Of a stretch of DNA of 64,000 nucleotides, positions 1 to 10,474 are shown one piece after another. Position 1 is the first letter of the stretch. The number at the start of each line of letters is the position of its first letter. The stretch is from positions 9,863,193 to 9,927,192 of the forward strand of contig JAGTTD010000009.1 of the NCBI GenBank assembly GCA_018398585.1, in the 5' to 3' direction. The position numbers and the translations under genes are program-made. Origin of the DNA: Simmondsia chinensis. Taxonomy: Eukaryota > Streptophyta > Magnoliopsida > Caryophyllales > Simmondsiaceae. The notes under the pieces were generated by a model, which saw nothing but the letters and a program-made list of their open reading frames with translations, searched no databases and had not been told where the DNA came from.

Positions 1-911
1 GACCCTGCTTTTGCAGGAGCCCTTGCAGGCACTAGGTTTGTTGTTGTTATTGTGTTATTATTCTTATAATATTAAAAGAATCATTATCAACAAACAAAGT
101 CACTAGTTTTAAATTTAAAAAAATTAATAGTACTTAATTTTTTTAATCAATTTTTATTTCCCTCCTTAATTTTCATTTCCTCTTTAATTTTTCCCCTATT
201 GTCTCAAATTTTTATTTTCCCTCTCAAATGGCCCCCCAATACTTGTAATTCTAACCCAAAATTAATTTAATAGTTAATTAAATTTAGTAATTGATTAAAA
301 ATAAAATAAAAATTATAGTAAAGTAAAATACCCACCCCCCCTCCCCCCAAAACACTTCAGTGGCCTTTTTCATTTCACCTGCAACATCTAACATGCACGC
401 CGGCGACGACGACTCGACCGCTACCACGCCGGCCACGTCGACTCGACCACCACCACGCCGGCCACCGCTGTTGGGTCTTCCGGCTTGACTGGACAGCCCT
501 CGCTCCAGGCTCAGTGCCCTAAATTTCTAGTATAAACATGAGTGTTTATATACATTTTACATTTTATTTTGTTTAAAACATGTGAATTTGTTGTATGAGA
601 CATGAATTTTGCTGAAATTTATGTCAGTCGTTGATAGGTGTTGAGTAGTTTTGTGCCCATTTATATGTTTTTCTACCCTTAATCACTAATTTAGAACCGT
701 AATTTTCTCTCTCCTCTTACAAACGTTGATTTCACTTCGACCAAAACAAAATGGAGGTTTTGCGTGTCTTCGGTTGCTTCATTTCTCTCTTCGTCCGTCC
801 GTCGATGCCTACATGCTATTATTGCCGTTGGTTTCCCTCTTTTGCTTCTTTGTGAGGTTCTCTATCTGGTTCACATATCTCTCTAATTTTGCTTTCCTTC
901 ATTTTGGCTCC
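1..911. other. AT-rich non-coding stretch, no gene recognised
   Basis: Mostly A/T with homopolymer-like tracts and a C-rich tract near 330-350. The only compositional anomaly is a GC-rich patch at about 396-500, rich in CGCCGGC and CGACTCGACC words, which could encode a short Ala/Thr/Pro/Arg-rich peptide of about 30 residues but shows no family match I can name. A 72-residue frame at 726-944 has no recognisable domain. I see nothing else here. Confidence 0.5.
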
Positions 912-1051
912 TTATGGTTGATTTCTCGTGTAATTGAACCCTAAATCATCCCTTTCTGTTCATTTGAAGGCTTATAGTTGATTTATTGTGTAATTGAACC
1001 CTAAATCGCCAATTTTTTGGTTCATTTGAAGGCTTATAGTTGATTTCTTTG
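912..1051 (+). repeat. short tandem repeat, ~61-bp unit, 2.3 copies
   Basis: Unit 1 is 912-971, unit 2 is 972-1033, and a partial third unit is 1034-1051. Each unit begins TTATRGTTGATTT, contains AATTGAACCCTAAAT and ends GTTCATTTGAAGGC. The units differ by several substitutions and two bases of length. No coding role is apparent. Confidence 0.8.
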
Positions 1052-2156
1052 TATTTTTCATTTTGTAGAAGGTTGAATTGCCATCGATGTTGCACAGGTA
1101 ACCTAAGCTCTCGAAGCTGCCATTGACCTCGTTAATTGAAGCCTAATTATTTGCATATTGGTCTCTTGTTAGAAATTTTATTGTTTAGCTTTGTGTTCTG
1201 AGTTGATAAGCTTATAGTGCGACTTCCTAATCAGGGTCGAGTGACCTAAATTTAGATTGCATTTGAGCTTGGCTGAGGTGAAGTTCAGGTGAAAATTTAG
1301 TTGCTAATTTCATAATTGATAGTTTCATAACATATGACTTCGAGCTTGAATGTAAAAATTTAGCTACAATGAGAATTTGATAGAATTTGAGTAGAGAGAA
1401 GAAGATACTTTCATTATCATTCCATGAATGTAATAACATGAGAATCTAACTATTTATACTAAGCCTATTTTATATATTTGTAGTGTAGATGGACTTAGTA
1501 AGTATAGTTTACATGTTGTTGATTGTAAGTCCAGTTATGCGGTGTGGTTGAATGTTATAACATTTGTAAGTGATGTGTGGTTGGTTTGGAACTCCTTTAG
1601 TCTTTTCTTCCAAACACATGTAACCGTTCTATTGATTATTGTATTGGGATGCATGAGGCAATTGTGAGAGAAATCTAGGAAACGAGATTGGTGATTGCGG
1701 TGGATGGTGATGTGAAATTTGGGGCGAGCATGGATATTTGTGTTCATCCAAGTGAAAGGCCTGGAGGAAGCCCCTCATTTCATGGTTAGATTGGGCCATT
1801 GAGACATCCATGCCTTATTGTTTCTCTTGACCGATTTTTCTTTTAATTGTTTACAAGACAGTGTTATTGGGTTATCTCGAGCTGAATTTACTGTTTGATT
1901 TATAGGAATTTTTGTTTTTAAGTGATTTGGAGCTCTAGATAATGTCTAATTCAAGTTCAAATGTAGAGTCCTAGGTTATGGATTATGGCCTTAAATGATT
2001 TAGAGCTCTAACATGTACTTAAATGGAGCCTATGAGTTCTGTCATTGTTTTTGCTTTGCTTACGTAAGGTTTCTTCACTGAAGCTTCTTCTTCCAAACCG
2101 TAAGCGTTTAAGACACAAGTATACCAATATGTTCTTCAAACCCTAAGCATATCTAC
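1052..2156. other. non-coding stretch, nothing recognised
   Basis: Moderately AT-rich. A splice-donor-like CAGGTAAC lies near 1096, but no reading frame, transposon terminus or RNA structure can be supported. It may be the 5' part of the CACTA element whose remains lie at 2.9-4.4 kb, but no CACTA left terminus is visible. Confidence 0.35.
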
Positions 2157-2161
2157 AATAA

Positions 2162-2754
2162 TGTTATGACCCGGGAATCTAAGGTAGGAGAGGGTTAAGT
2201 GCTGCGTATGTTGTTGATGCTGGGTGCTGCGATGTTGCTGATTTAGCTGCTGTTATGTGCTGTTAGTTTAGCTTAGGAGTGATGTATTAGTCTTTAGTTG
2301 AAGTGTGGGGTTTTTTGGTTGATGTTAGTATATGTCCTTAAGCGTATTTCCCTTGCTGCAATGTAATAACCTGCAATTGGCATCTGCATTGTTATAAGCA
2401 GCAGTAGCTTAGCAGCTTAGTTGTTCTTGGTGCCATTGTTAGTTAGTAGATAGTTTAGTTGGTTAGATATTTTCTTTGAGTCGGTTAGTTAGTTTGTCTA
2501 GGTTCAATGTTTTAGCTTTGTATTAGATTGCCTATAAATAGTTGTGATCAAGTGTAATAAGTCATCAATTCAATCAAATACATGAAAAACTATCTTAATT
2601 TGAGATCAAACCTTCTCTCTCTCATCTAACTCTCTCTATTTTTCATCCCTAATTCTCTAATTTCTCATCTCAATTTACTTCTTTCTCATCTCATACTCCC
2701 AATCTATCCTAATTTTACTTAGCTTATGCTTGTGATTCTATTACGAGCGTAACA
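2162..2754 (+). mobile_element. solo LTR (593 bp) with 5-bp target duplication AATAA
   Basis: The segment begins TGTTATGACC and ends GAGCGTAACA, so it has TG...CA ends in short inverted repeat. It is bracketed by AATAA at 2157-2161 and 2755-2759. A TATA-like GCCTATAAATAG at about 2530 is followed by a CT-rich leader typical of a plant LTR R/U5 region, which sets the + orientation. No internal domain accompanies it, so it is a solo LTR left by LTR-LTR recombination. The general plan (TGTTATGAYC start, GCTGCTG-rich U3, an AATYTGAGATYAAACC word before the CT tract) resembles the LTR at 60,749-61,165. Confidence 0.9.
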
Positions 2755-2934
2755 AATAACAATGATTTTCGATGCTTATTACACTATTGGCCTATTAATT
2801 GAATGTGTCCTTGGTTCTCAAACTAGCTTAGGAATTGCGGGTATATGGTATGAGTTGATTTGGACATTAGACCGTTCAATATTTCAGTATCTTTTGTAGT
2901 TTTGTGAATATTTCTGAATGTAGGATTTACAATA

Positions 2935-3197
2935 TGGATGTATTTAAAAGTAAGGATTGGATGAAGTTACAAAGAGCTTCAAGCGAATTTGATAATGGAA
3001 TTCTAGCATTTGTTTCGTATGCTCTTAATGTTGGTGAAATTGGGTTGATACCGTATCCATGTAAGTTATGCGCTAATCGATATAGTAAAGATAAACTAAC
3101 TAATTTATGGGACACAAGTTTGAATCTTTCATTTTATTTCTTTAATTATGTGGACCATGCAGGCACCTTTTCTATTTGCGCATGGTCGTTTCTCTAA
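2935..3197 (+). pseudogene. CACTA transposase N-terminal (transposase-associated domain) remnant
   Basis: The frame from the ATG at 2935 reads MDVFKSKDWMKL, then RASSEFDNGILAFVSYAL, then GLIPYPCKLC. This follows the plan of the plant transposase-associated domain that precedes the TNP2-type transposase of CACTA elements: an initial W-M-x-L, R-x-S-x-E/Y, G-hxxFh-xxA, and a C-P-C-x-x-C knuckle. Here the first cysteine of the knuckle is tyrosine (Y-P-C-K-L-C). After about 60 codons the match is lost and the frame runs to a stop at 3197, perhaps into an intron. The catalytic transposase is absent. The assignment rests on motif spacing, not on a search. Confidence 0.55.
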
Positions 3198-3499
3198 TGA
3201 TATAGCAGTAGTTCAATATTGGTAGGTAAATTTTTTACAATGTTAACTCTAGTAAACTAGCTGTACCTACTTGTTGTCTTTTATCATATCATATGTTCTT
3301 GTTCTTTTTAATAATGTTCTTATTCCAAATGATAATTGTGCAAATGTAACAACATAATTCCAGTATTTGATTGCTCATAACTATTACATTTTTTAGAACT
3401 CTATGCAATATTTTAATTATGTATAACTTACATATATGCTAAAAGATTGAGATTGAGCTTAAGTTGTAAATCTAACGTCTCTCTTAATCATTGTTATAG

Positions 3500-3589
3500 G
3501 AAAATGGCGTGTCGTTGGATGGTGAGTGTAATCAGGAACATGAAGACGAGGAACTCTTACATGGGGATGATTTGTTGGAAGATGTATGA
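3500..3589 (+). pseudogene. possible last exon of the CACTA gene (acidic 29-residue tail)
   Basis: Directly after a splice-acceptor-like TTGTTATAG at 3491-3499, an open frame gives a very acidic peptide (ENGVSLDGECNQEHEDEELL followed by HGDDLLEDV) and a TGA at 3587-3589. It lies between the transposase-associated frame and the subterminal repeats, where the last exon of a CACTA gene would be. There is no domain to confirm it, so this is an inference from position and acceptor context. Confidence 0.25.
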
Positions 3590-3815
3590 TGTTGGTTAAA
3601 TTTGTTGTGGACATATTACTTAAGAACTTTTGGATAGATGATTGATTTGTCCTTTTATCTATTTGAACTTTTAGGATTTATTTTGGTTGGTTTTCTTTTT
3701 CTTGAGGATTAAAATAGACATGAATATTGAAGTTGTATTTTGGATGCTATGATGGATTTATTTTGTTGGTTGATTTGTTTTGTTTTGTATTAATCAGGAG
3801 TAGCTATATGAAATT

Positions 3816-4372
3816 GTTGTTGGTAACTCCCTTGTCAATGTAAACTTGTTGGTATTTACAGTCTTTGTTGGTATATTTGTTACCGTCATATGGTGTTTGT
3901 TGGTATAATTTCTAAATATAATTTTTTTTTGGTTAACAATGCCCTTTACCAACAGAGGTTTTAGTAGTAAACCATTTTCCAATAGAAAACTTCTTGTTGG
4001 TAAACCAATTACCAACATAAAGCTTGTGTTGGTACTACCTTTACCAACAGATAATTTTTGTTGGTATAACTTTTACCAATATAGAATTTATTGTTGGTGT
4101 ACTTGTTACCGACAGAGGATTTGTTGTTGGTAATACCTTTTACCAACAGAAAAATTTTATTGGCCTAACTTTTACCAACAATTAACAACTGTGGCTATTA
4201 AAGAGTTATTACCAACAACTTCGAACTTTTGCTGGTAAAGCTTTTACCAATAGCGGCTATACCAACAGCCTACCAACAAACCAATTTCTGTTGGTAAAGC
4301 CTTTACCAACAAAAAAATTGCTACTGCCAACAACAGTCCTGCTGTTGCCAATTGTCACTTTTTTTTGTAGTG
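3816..4372 (+). repeat. CACTA subterminal repeat array and terminal sequence
   Basis: About twenty copies of TTGTTGGTA / TACCAACA lie in both orientations, often paired as TTGGTAAA...TTTACCAACA with a short gap, so each pair can fold. The array ends in the terminal TTTTTTTGTAGTG at 4360-4372. In the CACTA family such subterminal repeats are binding sites for the element's own DNA-binding protein. A flanking 3-bp duplication could not be verified because the other end is missing. Confidence 0.7.
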
Positions 4373-4377
4373 TACCA

Positions 4378-4747
4378 CAGTGGTCTAGTAATTATCCATC
4401 TCAGATTTTGGTAAAGGTTTGCCAGATACCTCCACTACTATTGGTGTTGTAGTTTGCACTAATTTTTCCTAATTTTTTAACCCATCTTGAAGGTCATCGA
4501 GTTTCTATAAAACATTCTCTATCGTATTTGGAATCTTGGCGGCAATTGCTATTGTATTTTGATGATGGAGGTACAATTGAGGGAGGTGTGGTAGAGATGG
4601 CGTGGGTGGTGGTGGGGTGAGTGGAGACATGGGTAGTGGTGTGATGGGTGTGGGTGAATGTGATGGTGATGGGTGGTTGCGGAGGCAGTAGGGAAGGTGG
4701 TGGCTGCCGATGGGGCAAGGATTCATCTGGAGTACATCGTTACCCAT
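4378..4747 (-). pseudogene. gag: truncated gag start of a minus-strand LTR retrotransposon
   Basis: Downstream (minus strand) of the primer site at 4763-4775, a frame opens at 4747 and gives a Pro/His/Thr-rich segment (PPPPTPSLPHLPQ) ending at 4505. In-frame stops follow, then LDDLQDGLKN-like and VSGKPLPK-like pieces. Low-complexity Pro/Thr N-termini are common in plant gypsy Gag proteins, but no capsid domain is visible. The frame is lost at the CACTA terminus (4372), so the element is truncated there. Confidence 0.45.
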
Positions 4748-4762
4748 AGTCTAAGTACCGAT

Positions 4763-4775
4763 GGCTCTTATACCA
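4763..4775 (-). other. primer-binding site, tRNA-iMet type
   Basis: On the minus strand the sequence is TGGTATAAGAGCC, one mismatch from the TGGTATCAGAGCC that pairs with the 3' end of plant initiator tRNA-Met. It lies four bases inside the LTR end at 4780. Confidence 0.7.
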
Positions 4776-4779
4776 ATAC

Positions 4780-5004
4780 TGGGAATCTAAATAAAAGTAA
4801 ATTATAAACGAAAGGAAAGCATTAAAATAAAGAGAGATAGAGAGAAAATAAAGGATGACATTTCATTGATTTCATTTGATTGATCATTTTTATTACAGGA
4901 CTCCTCTATTTATTGAATAACCCATCACTAGGTGGGCCCACTACTCTTACTATTATACTGCTTTAATATTAAATACCATAAATATCTAATTTGGGAATGT
5001 ATCA
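4780..5004 (-). repeat. 5' LTR (225 bp) of the truncated minus-strand element
   Basis: On the minus strand it starts TGATACATTCCC and ends AGATTCCCA, with a TATA-like ATAAATAG region and a CT-rich tract (the AGAGAGATAGAGAG run on the plus strand, about 4834-4850) just before the LTR end. The tRNA-iMet primer site follows directly. The matching 3' LTR was not found in the window. Confidence 0.6.
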
Positions 5005-5006
5005 AC

Positions 5007-5297
5007 GGAATGATATGACCTACAACCAATAGGAGCCACAAAATGCCTTGGAAACTACTCAATAACAATTTTTCCATGGCAATAGCATGATCGAATATAA
5101 ATTGTACAAAGATTAAGTTGAAAAAAATTTAAAGTAAGGCTATATTTTAAAAATAGTACATGAACTTTTTGGCCTGAATACCATAGAATTACAATTTAAA
5201 TATTTTAAAATACAATAATATACATTTAATAAACTTATACTAATAAAAATTTGAGCAATGGATATGTTTTACAAGTTACAAAGATGGCAATTGGGTC
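5007..5297 (+). repeat. ~290-bp direct repeat, copy 1
   Basis: This segment and 6861-7145 align end to end. Shared words include ACAACCAATA, CCATGGCAATAGCATGA, TAGTACATGAAC, TTTTGGCCTGAATA and AAGTTACAAAGATGG, with scattered substitutions and small gaps. The two copies flank a dead gypsy integrase. Origin unknown; see findings. Confidence 0.8.
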
Positions 5298-5324
5298 GGG
5301 TTCGAGTGAACCTATACTGTACAG

Positions 5325-6350
5325 TATTTCACTTGACTTCATTGAAGGCTTGCCACCATCAGAGAGACGCTTAGTTTTTTATTTCTCACCCATCTGTGTA
5401 TAGCAGTCGGAGTCACCGCCCTCTTCTTGTATAAGATCTATCGTCTTCACGGTCTTCCCGAGACTATCTTCAGTGATGGTGATCCAATTTTCACAAGCAA
5501 TTTTTGGCACGAACTTTTCCATTACCGGGGCACTCACCTCAACCTCTTGTTATCCCACCATTCGCAATTTGATGGACAAACAGCGGTTCTCATTCATTGT
5601 TTAGAAACTTACTTACGATGCATGGTCAGTGACCAGCCTCGCCTATTGACTCGTTGGTTTCCATTGACGCTCTGGTGGTATAATACCACTTTTCAATCCT
5701 TCGTGCAAGCCATGCCTTAAAAGCTGCTTTATGGCTAGCTGCCACCCATCACCTTCCCTACTTGCCATGTGAGTCCCCTGTCGACACCATCGATCGCAAT
5801 CTCAGTGCCTGGGAGGAAACTATCAATCACTTACATCATCACTTGTTTCGCACCCAAAACTACATGAAACACAGGCTGACCACCATCGCGCTGGCCACGA
5901 ATTTCAAGTTGGTGAATATGTGTGGCTCAAACTTCAATCCTACAGGCAGCATAGTGTTAACGCTAGTCAATTCAACAAACTTGCCCGACGGGTTCATGGG
6001 CCATTCCGAAATCTTGATTGTGTTGGGGCCGTCACCGACTGTCTTGACTTACCTGCTCATACCGCCATCCATCACACAGTGCTAGTTTCACTCATGAAGC
6101 ACTGTCTCTCTATACCCGCCATTAGTACTCCCTTACCTTTGGCCTCTGGTAGTAGCGCCTCCTCAGCTGCTTGCCATCTTGGATCGCAGACTTATTAAGC
6201 GTCACCATATTGCCACCACCCGAGTCTTAATTTAGTGGGTTGGCCAACACGTTAATGATGCTACTTGGAAGTTCCTTCATGAGTTTCGACTTCGAGGTCC
6301 TAATTTTGATCCTCGAGGACGAGGATCTTCTCAATGAGGCGGCATTGGTA
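5325..6350 (+). pseudogene. pol: Ty3/gypsy integrase and chromodomain-tail remnant
   Basis: Reading across several frames, the segment shows the first integrase aspartate region (LDFIEGLPPSE, ~5333), then RLHGLPETIFSDGDP with the second aspartate (~5445-5485), FTSNFWHELF, and YLRCMVSDQP. The third catalytic residue is lost: the usual DGQTE reads DGQTA at about 5570-5590. A second frame (5920-6198) carries the C-terminal WLKLQSYRQHSV and GPFRNLDCVGAV (GPY/F-type) module and an HTVLVSLMK stretch. A chromodomain-tail-like NDATWKFLHEFRL follows. Several stops and frameshifts make it non-functional. Upstream gag, protease and RT are absent. Confidence 0.85.
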
Positions 6351-6860
6351 CAAACTCTAGCTCCCAGCATCCACTAAGTGCCCATAACGCTTGGCGCCAA
6401 GGCTTCTGCTTGCCTATTCGAATGGCCCTTGCTCCAGCATTCCTGTCTTTTAGGCACATACAAGCTATCTTCCCTTTGCCACGTTATCGCAAGATATTTT
6501 ACTATATATTTAGCATCTTCATCTATAAATAAAAGTTAGTTATTTTAGGGTTCATGCTATGTTGACATAACCCTTTTTCTTCCCCCTAAAATCTCTCTGT
6601 ATGTCTTTTCCCTTTTCTCTTATGTAATTCCTCCATTTTTGGAGCTTATACTCATACTTACATACAAATATATACAACGACGCAGCCATTTACTGCCCCC
6701 GTAGACCCATTTGATTGTTGATTGAGTGTTGGGTTGAGTGTTAATTCCATTGATTGAGCTTTGGGTAGATCTAAACTCGTATCATTAACTTAGCTTTAGT
6801 TTCATCATAGGGTTATATTGACATAATATAAAAAGAGTTGATATTAGTAGGGCAAAAAAT
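6351..6860 (+). other. probable 3' LTR remnant of the dead gypsy element
   Basis: Just after the integrase tail, a purine stretch (GAGGACGAGGATC) is followed by sequence with TATA-like words (CTATATATTTAG, TCTATAAATAAAAG at about 6510-6537) and a CT-rich leader, as in an LTR. I cannot fix either boundary and found no second copy, so this is only a positional suggestion. Confidence 0.3.
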
Positions 6861-7145
6861 GTTAAATGATGTGACTTACAACCAATAAGAACCACAAAAT
6901 GTGTAGCAATAACAATTTTGCCATGGCAATAGCATGACACAATATAAATTGCACAACGATTAAGGTAAAAGAATAAAAAGTAAGACTATATTTAAAAAAT
7001 AGTACATGAACGTTTTGGCCTGAATAACCATAGAATTACAATTTAATTATTTTTAAAATAAAATAATATGCATTTAATAAACTTATACAAATAAAAAATG
7101 AGTAAGGGCTATATTTTATAAGTTACAAAGATGGTAATTGGGTCA
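6861..7145 (+). repeat. ~290-bp direct repeat, copy 2
   Basis: Second copy of the segment at 5007-5297, same orientation, about 1.85 kb downstream. It runs directly into the first GGGTC-rich block, as copy 1 also does for a few bases (GGGTCGGGTTCGAGTG at ~5293-5308). Confidence 0.8.
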
Positions 7146-7430
7146 ACTGGCTCGAGTTCGAGTTCAAGTTCGAGTGTTCCCATACAGGTTTGGGTTGTCT
7201 CGGGTTTACAATGGACTCAGGTCAAGTTGGACTTAGGTCAATCCAATCGGGTTGGGGTCATCTTTGACTTTTGACTATGCTCAGGTCGGGTTGAGTCGAG
7301 GTCACATTATTTCAGGTCTGGTCACCTCAATTTCAAGCCATCTCGAGTATCGGTCAATTTTTGGTTGAATTATACGCATCTCGGGTAATTATGGGTTGAC
7401 CCATCGGGTTGCCTGTTTTAGCTTAATATG
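7141..7430 (+). repeat. degenerate GGGTC/GGGTT/CAGGTC-rich block 1
   Basis: A G-rich plus strand dominated by overlapping words such as CGGGTT, AGGTCA, GGGTCA and TCGAGTT, unlike the AT-rich surroundings. It has no reading frame of interest. A block of the same composition and polarity lies at 8537-8835. Confidence 0.65.
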
Positions 7431-8536
7431 TATATTTATGAGTTTGTATCTATATTTTTATTTTTATTTTTATTTTTTTGTTTTTTAACACATTTTTTCT
7501 TGATCTTTAATATACTATAAATTACAATACTTATTCTTTTATTTTTCATCAACTTCCACCCCTTAAATGTAAGAAGAGTTCATGTAAGTTAAAGTTACAC
7601 ATTTAATGATTTACCAAAAATATTTAACCTCTTTAGTGGGACATAAACAACTAAATAAGTATGTGGTTGTGAATAGTTGTATACCGAATTAAAATTTAGT
7701 CTGTTTGTATTCACAAAAAATATTTTTAATTTAGGTTACGTTTGTTTTGATGGAAAATCTTTCTATTTAAATTCTATAATTTCTTACATACCTTCATTGC
7801 TATAAAAATTTTGAAAGTATTTTCTCCCATTGAGGTTAAAACTGACACTTCCCTTCATTTTGGGAAAAACATTTTCATAGAGTTCTCACAGTATATAGGT
7901 CTTATGTTTTAATTTCAACTTAATTAAGCATGAAACTCCTGTAAATTCATAGAATGAAATTATTTTTTTTATGGGAGAAGATAAAAATATGATAATTCTG
8001 ATTGAAAATATTTATGAAAAATATTCTTTATAAAGATTTATTTTTGAACCAAACATAGCCTTATTGCTTTATGTTCTATGCTTTAAGTTATTATTATGTT
8101 TTTGTTTCAACATTGAGTAACCGAACCATGTTTCATGCAAAAAAAAAAAAAAAAATAATAATAATCACATTTACCTTAATTTGCAAATGAAAGTGGGGTG
8201 GGGTGGGACGGTTTAGGACCCTTATGTCGAATTTGCACATCTTAGCAGTATTACGAAAGCAAGGATTGGCAGATGTAACGGGGGAATGAAATAAAAATAT
8301 TTAGCGTTTAGTTATTTGACTAGTTATTATTATTACTTATGACTTTTGGAATTTGAGACTATATATGTTTTGGTTATATAATTATATTGAAATCTAGTTT
8401 TTACACATAATGTCATATGACAAACACTACTGCTTCTACATTTGTTGGTGTGTTGTGTCAAAATAATAACTTCGGTTAATTCATGTCAAAATAATAATTC
8501 TTTAATTGTAATGCTCCATAGTATTAGCAATAATTG
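7431..8536. other. AT-rich segment between the two G-rich blocks
   Basis: No open frame or family signature. It contains a run of about 17 A near 8138-8154 followed by TAATAATAAT. It may be the core of a non-autonomous DNA element whose subterminal regions are the two G-rich blocks, but no terminal inverted repeats or target duplication were found. Confidence 0.3.
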
Positions 8537-8835
8537 TCAAGTTCAAAGGCCTAGGGTCAATTCGGGTTACAGGTCAGGTTTGGGATATTGAGCAGGTTTG
8601 GTTGGGTTTAGGTCTTCTTGGGTCTGGGTCATTTAAGGTCGGGTTACATCAGGTCAACGATGGGTCGGGTTGGGTCAATAATCATATCAGGCCTTTTCAG
8701 GTTGAATTAGAACTAGGTTGGGTGAGTCTCTGGTCCGGTCAATCTAAGTTTGGGTGTAGTTATTTACATAAAATCATTAGGCTAAATCAGGTCAGGTCAT
8801 TTATTTTTCAAGTCAGTTTTTTTGGGTTGGGCTGC
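8537..8835 (+). repeat. degenerate GGGTC/GGGTT/CAGGTC-rich block 2
   Basis: Repeated GGGTCGGGTTGGGTC-like words and CAGGTCAGGT, in the same polarity as the block at 7141-7430. The 87-codon frame through it (8602-8865) is a consequence of the repeat composition, not a gene. Confidence 0.65.
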
Positions 8836-9180
8836 CTTTGCCACTTTACAGTAGTGTGGAAATAATAGATGAATAGCCAAGAAAAAATTGGGGAAAAATG
8901 CGATATGCAACACGCTACAACCAAAGAATTGAACCCGCAACCAATACTCCATCCCATGCTGCAGGTCCACTTCTCTTTTTACATGACGCATTTATCAATT
9001 ATCTGTAATGCCGTATATACATTTTCGAAGGTTGAGTGATAAAGTTTCAAGGTTAATGCACCTCACTACCCATAATATAGATCCATCACTGCCTAAAGTT
9101 TGAAGACTTTATCACCTAGATACTCTATTTTGAAATTTGATAAATTTTTGTAAAAGTCTAATTAATTATTTATAAAAAAT
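8836..9180. other. non-coding, nothing recognised
   Basis: AT-rich sequence with no supported frame, terminus or repeat. Confidence 0.4.
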
Positions 9181-10270
9181 AGGGCACATTATTATGGAAG
9201 ACCCCTTAAAGCTTACAATTAAACATAGCACACAACATGAACTTTCAATTTCATAAAATAACCCTCTTAAATTTTGAATTAAATGCAATATACCCCTTAC
9301 ACTTTTAATTTCATAAAATTGCTTCGTGAACTTTGTCATAACACAAAATACATCCCTTGAACTTTACAATTAAAGACAATACACCCCATGCATTTTGAAT
9401 TTCAAAAAATAGCCCCTTAAATTTTGTTATTATACACAACTCATCCCCTGAACTTTGTTAATAAATGCAGCTCAGCCCTTAAGCAATAATATATTTGCAA
9501 TTAAAGAAAATTAAAACAAATTATGAAAAAACATTTTTGAAAAATTAAAAAAATGTAATAATAATTTTTAACCTTCAAAAAAAATTACAGTAATAAATTT
9601 AAGATTAAAAATTTGTATCAAATTGAAAATAATGAATTATCTACTTTTATACAAAGATATGAATTTTCTACTTTTAGGTGAAAGATAGAAGTCTTATGCT
9701 TCTAAGTCCCAAAAAACAAAAAAAAAAAGCATAAAATAATTTTTTAATTAAATATAGTAACAACATTATAAAATTAAAAGATAATAAAATATTTTCTAAA
9801 ACATTTTGTAAAAAATATTATAAGGTAAAATATAATCATATTTTTAAAATATAAATTTTAAAAAGTAGATTAATAAATTGAAAACCAAAAATGTGCAAAA
9901 TTCGACATTTAAAAACAAATTCTTAAAAAATAATTTTCAAAAAAATTGAAAAAATAAAGTTAAAAATATTATATATTTTTTCAAATTTTTTTCAAAAAAA
10001 TCCATTTTTCATATTTTGTTTCCTATTTTTTAATTTTTATACTATTTTGAATATTGACTTTACTAATGTTTAAGAGGTGTTACGTTAAGTAATAAAGTTT
10101 AAGGGGTGAGGTATGAGTAATAACAAAGTTCAAGTGCTAAATTAAAACTGTACAGGGAGTAATATCATGTTAAATTACAAAGGCCAAGAGGTTATTTTAT
10201 AAAATTGAAAATGTAGGGGCGTATTACGTTTAACTGTAAAGTTTAGAGGGTCTTTCTGTATTTTGTCCTT
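9181..10270. mobile_element. fold-back / long-TIR non-autonomous DNA element
   Basis: The left arm (9181 to ~9480) repeats the theme 'CCCCTTAAACTTT.. AATTTCATAAAATA ..CCCC' on the plus strand. The right arm (~10,070-10,270) carries the same theme in inverse (AAAGTTTAAGGGG, TTATTTTATAAAATTGAAA, GTAAAGTTTAGAGGGTC). The outermost bases, AGGGCACATT on the left and the complement AAGGACAAAA on the right, line up. The ~570-bp centre is extremely AT-rich and non-coding. This pattern matches the non-coding fold-back elements common in plants, but no target duplication is clear, so the superfamily is unassigned. Confidence 0.6.
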
Positions 10271-10415
10271 ACATATATATATATATACAATGCTAATGTT
10301 TTCATAAAAAAATTTAATGATTACTGATAAAATATTCATGGAGTATTGATGTGAACTTTATTATCTATCATTTTGGCATTTTTTGGCAAAAAATCATGAG
10401 ATTCTAGTAAAGATA

Positions 10416-10418
<3 letters not shown>

Positions 10419-10470
<52 letters not shown>
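10419..10470. repeat. (AT)26 microsatellite
   Basis: Uninterrupted AT dinucleotides from 10,419 to 10,470. A shorter AT tract lies at about 10,271-10,288. Confidence 0.95.

Positions 10471-10474
<4 letters not shown>

Larger units (their letters stand above)
2935..4372 (+). mobile_element. CACTA (En/Spm-type) transposon, internally deleted, 3' part
   Basis: Three signs agree. There is a frame resembling the transposase-associated N-terminal domain of CACTA transposases (2935-3197). Inverted copies of TGTTGGTA and TACCAACA are dense at about 3816-4320. The 3' end reads TTTTTTTGTAGTG, the complement of the CACTACAAAAA terminus, and finishes at 4372. The left CACTA terminus was not found, and the solo LTR at 2162-2754 lies close upstream, so the 5' half is either deleted or too diverged to see. 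Immediately beyond the terminus lies the truncated gag of a minus-strand gypsy element, which suggests insertion into or rearrangement with that element. Confidence 0.7.

Noticed and set aside
726..944. 72-codon open frame rich in Leu/Phe/Ser
   Set aside because: No domain, no homologue I can name, and no second exon; expected by chance in pyrimidine-rich sequence.
3816..4372. Regularly recurring short repeats as a possible CRISPR array
   Set aside because: The repeats occur in both orientations with variable spacing and belong to a CACTA subterminal region in plant DNA.
8602..8865. 87-codon frame Gly/Leu-rich
   Set aside because: It follows the GGGTC/GGGTT repeat composition and is not a gene.
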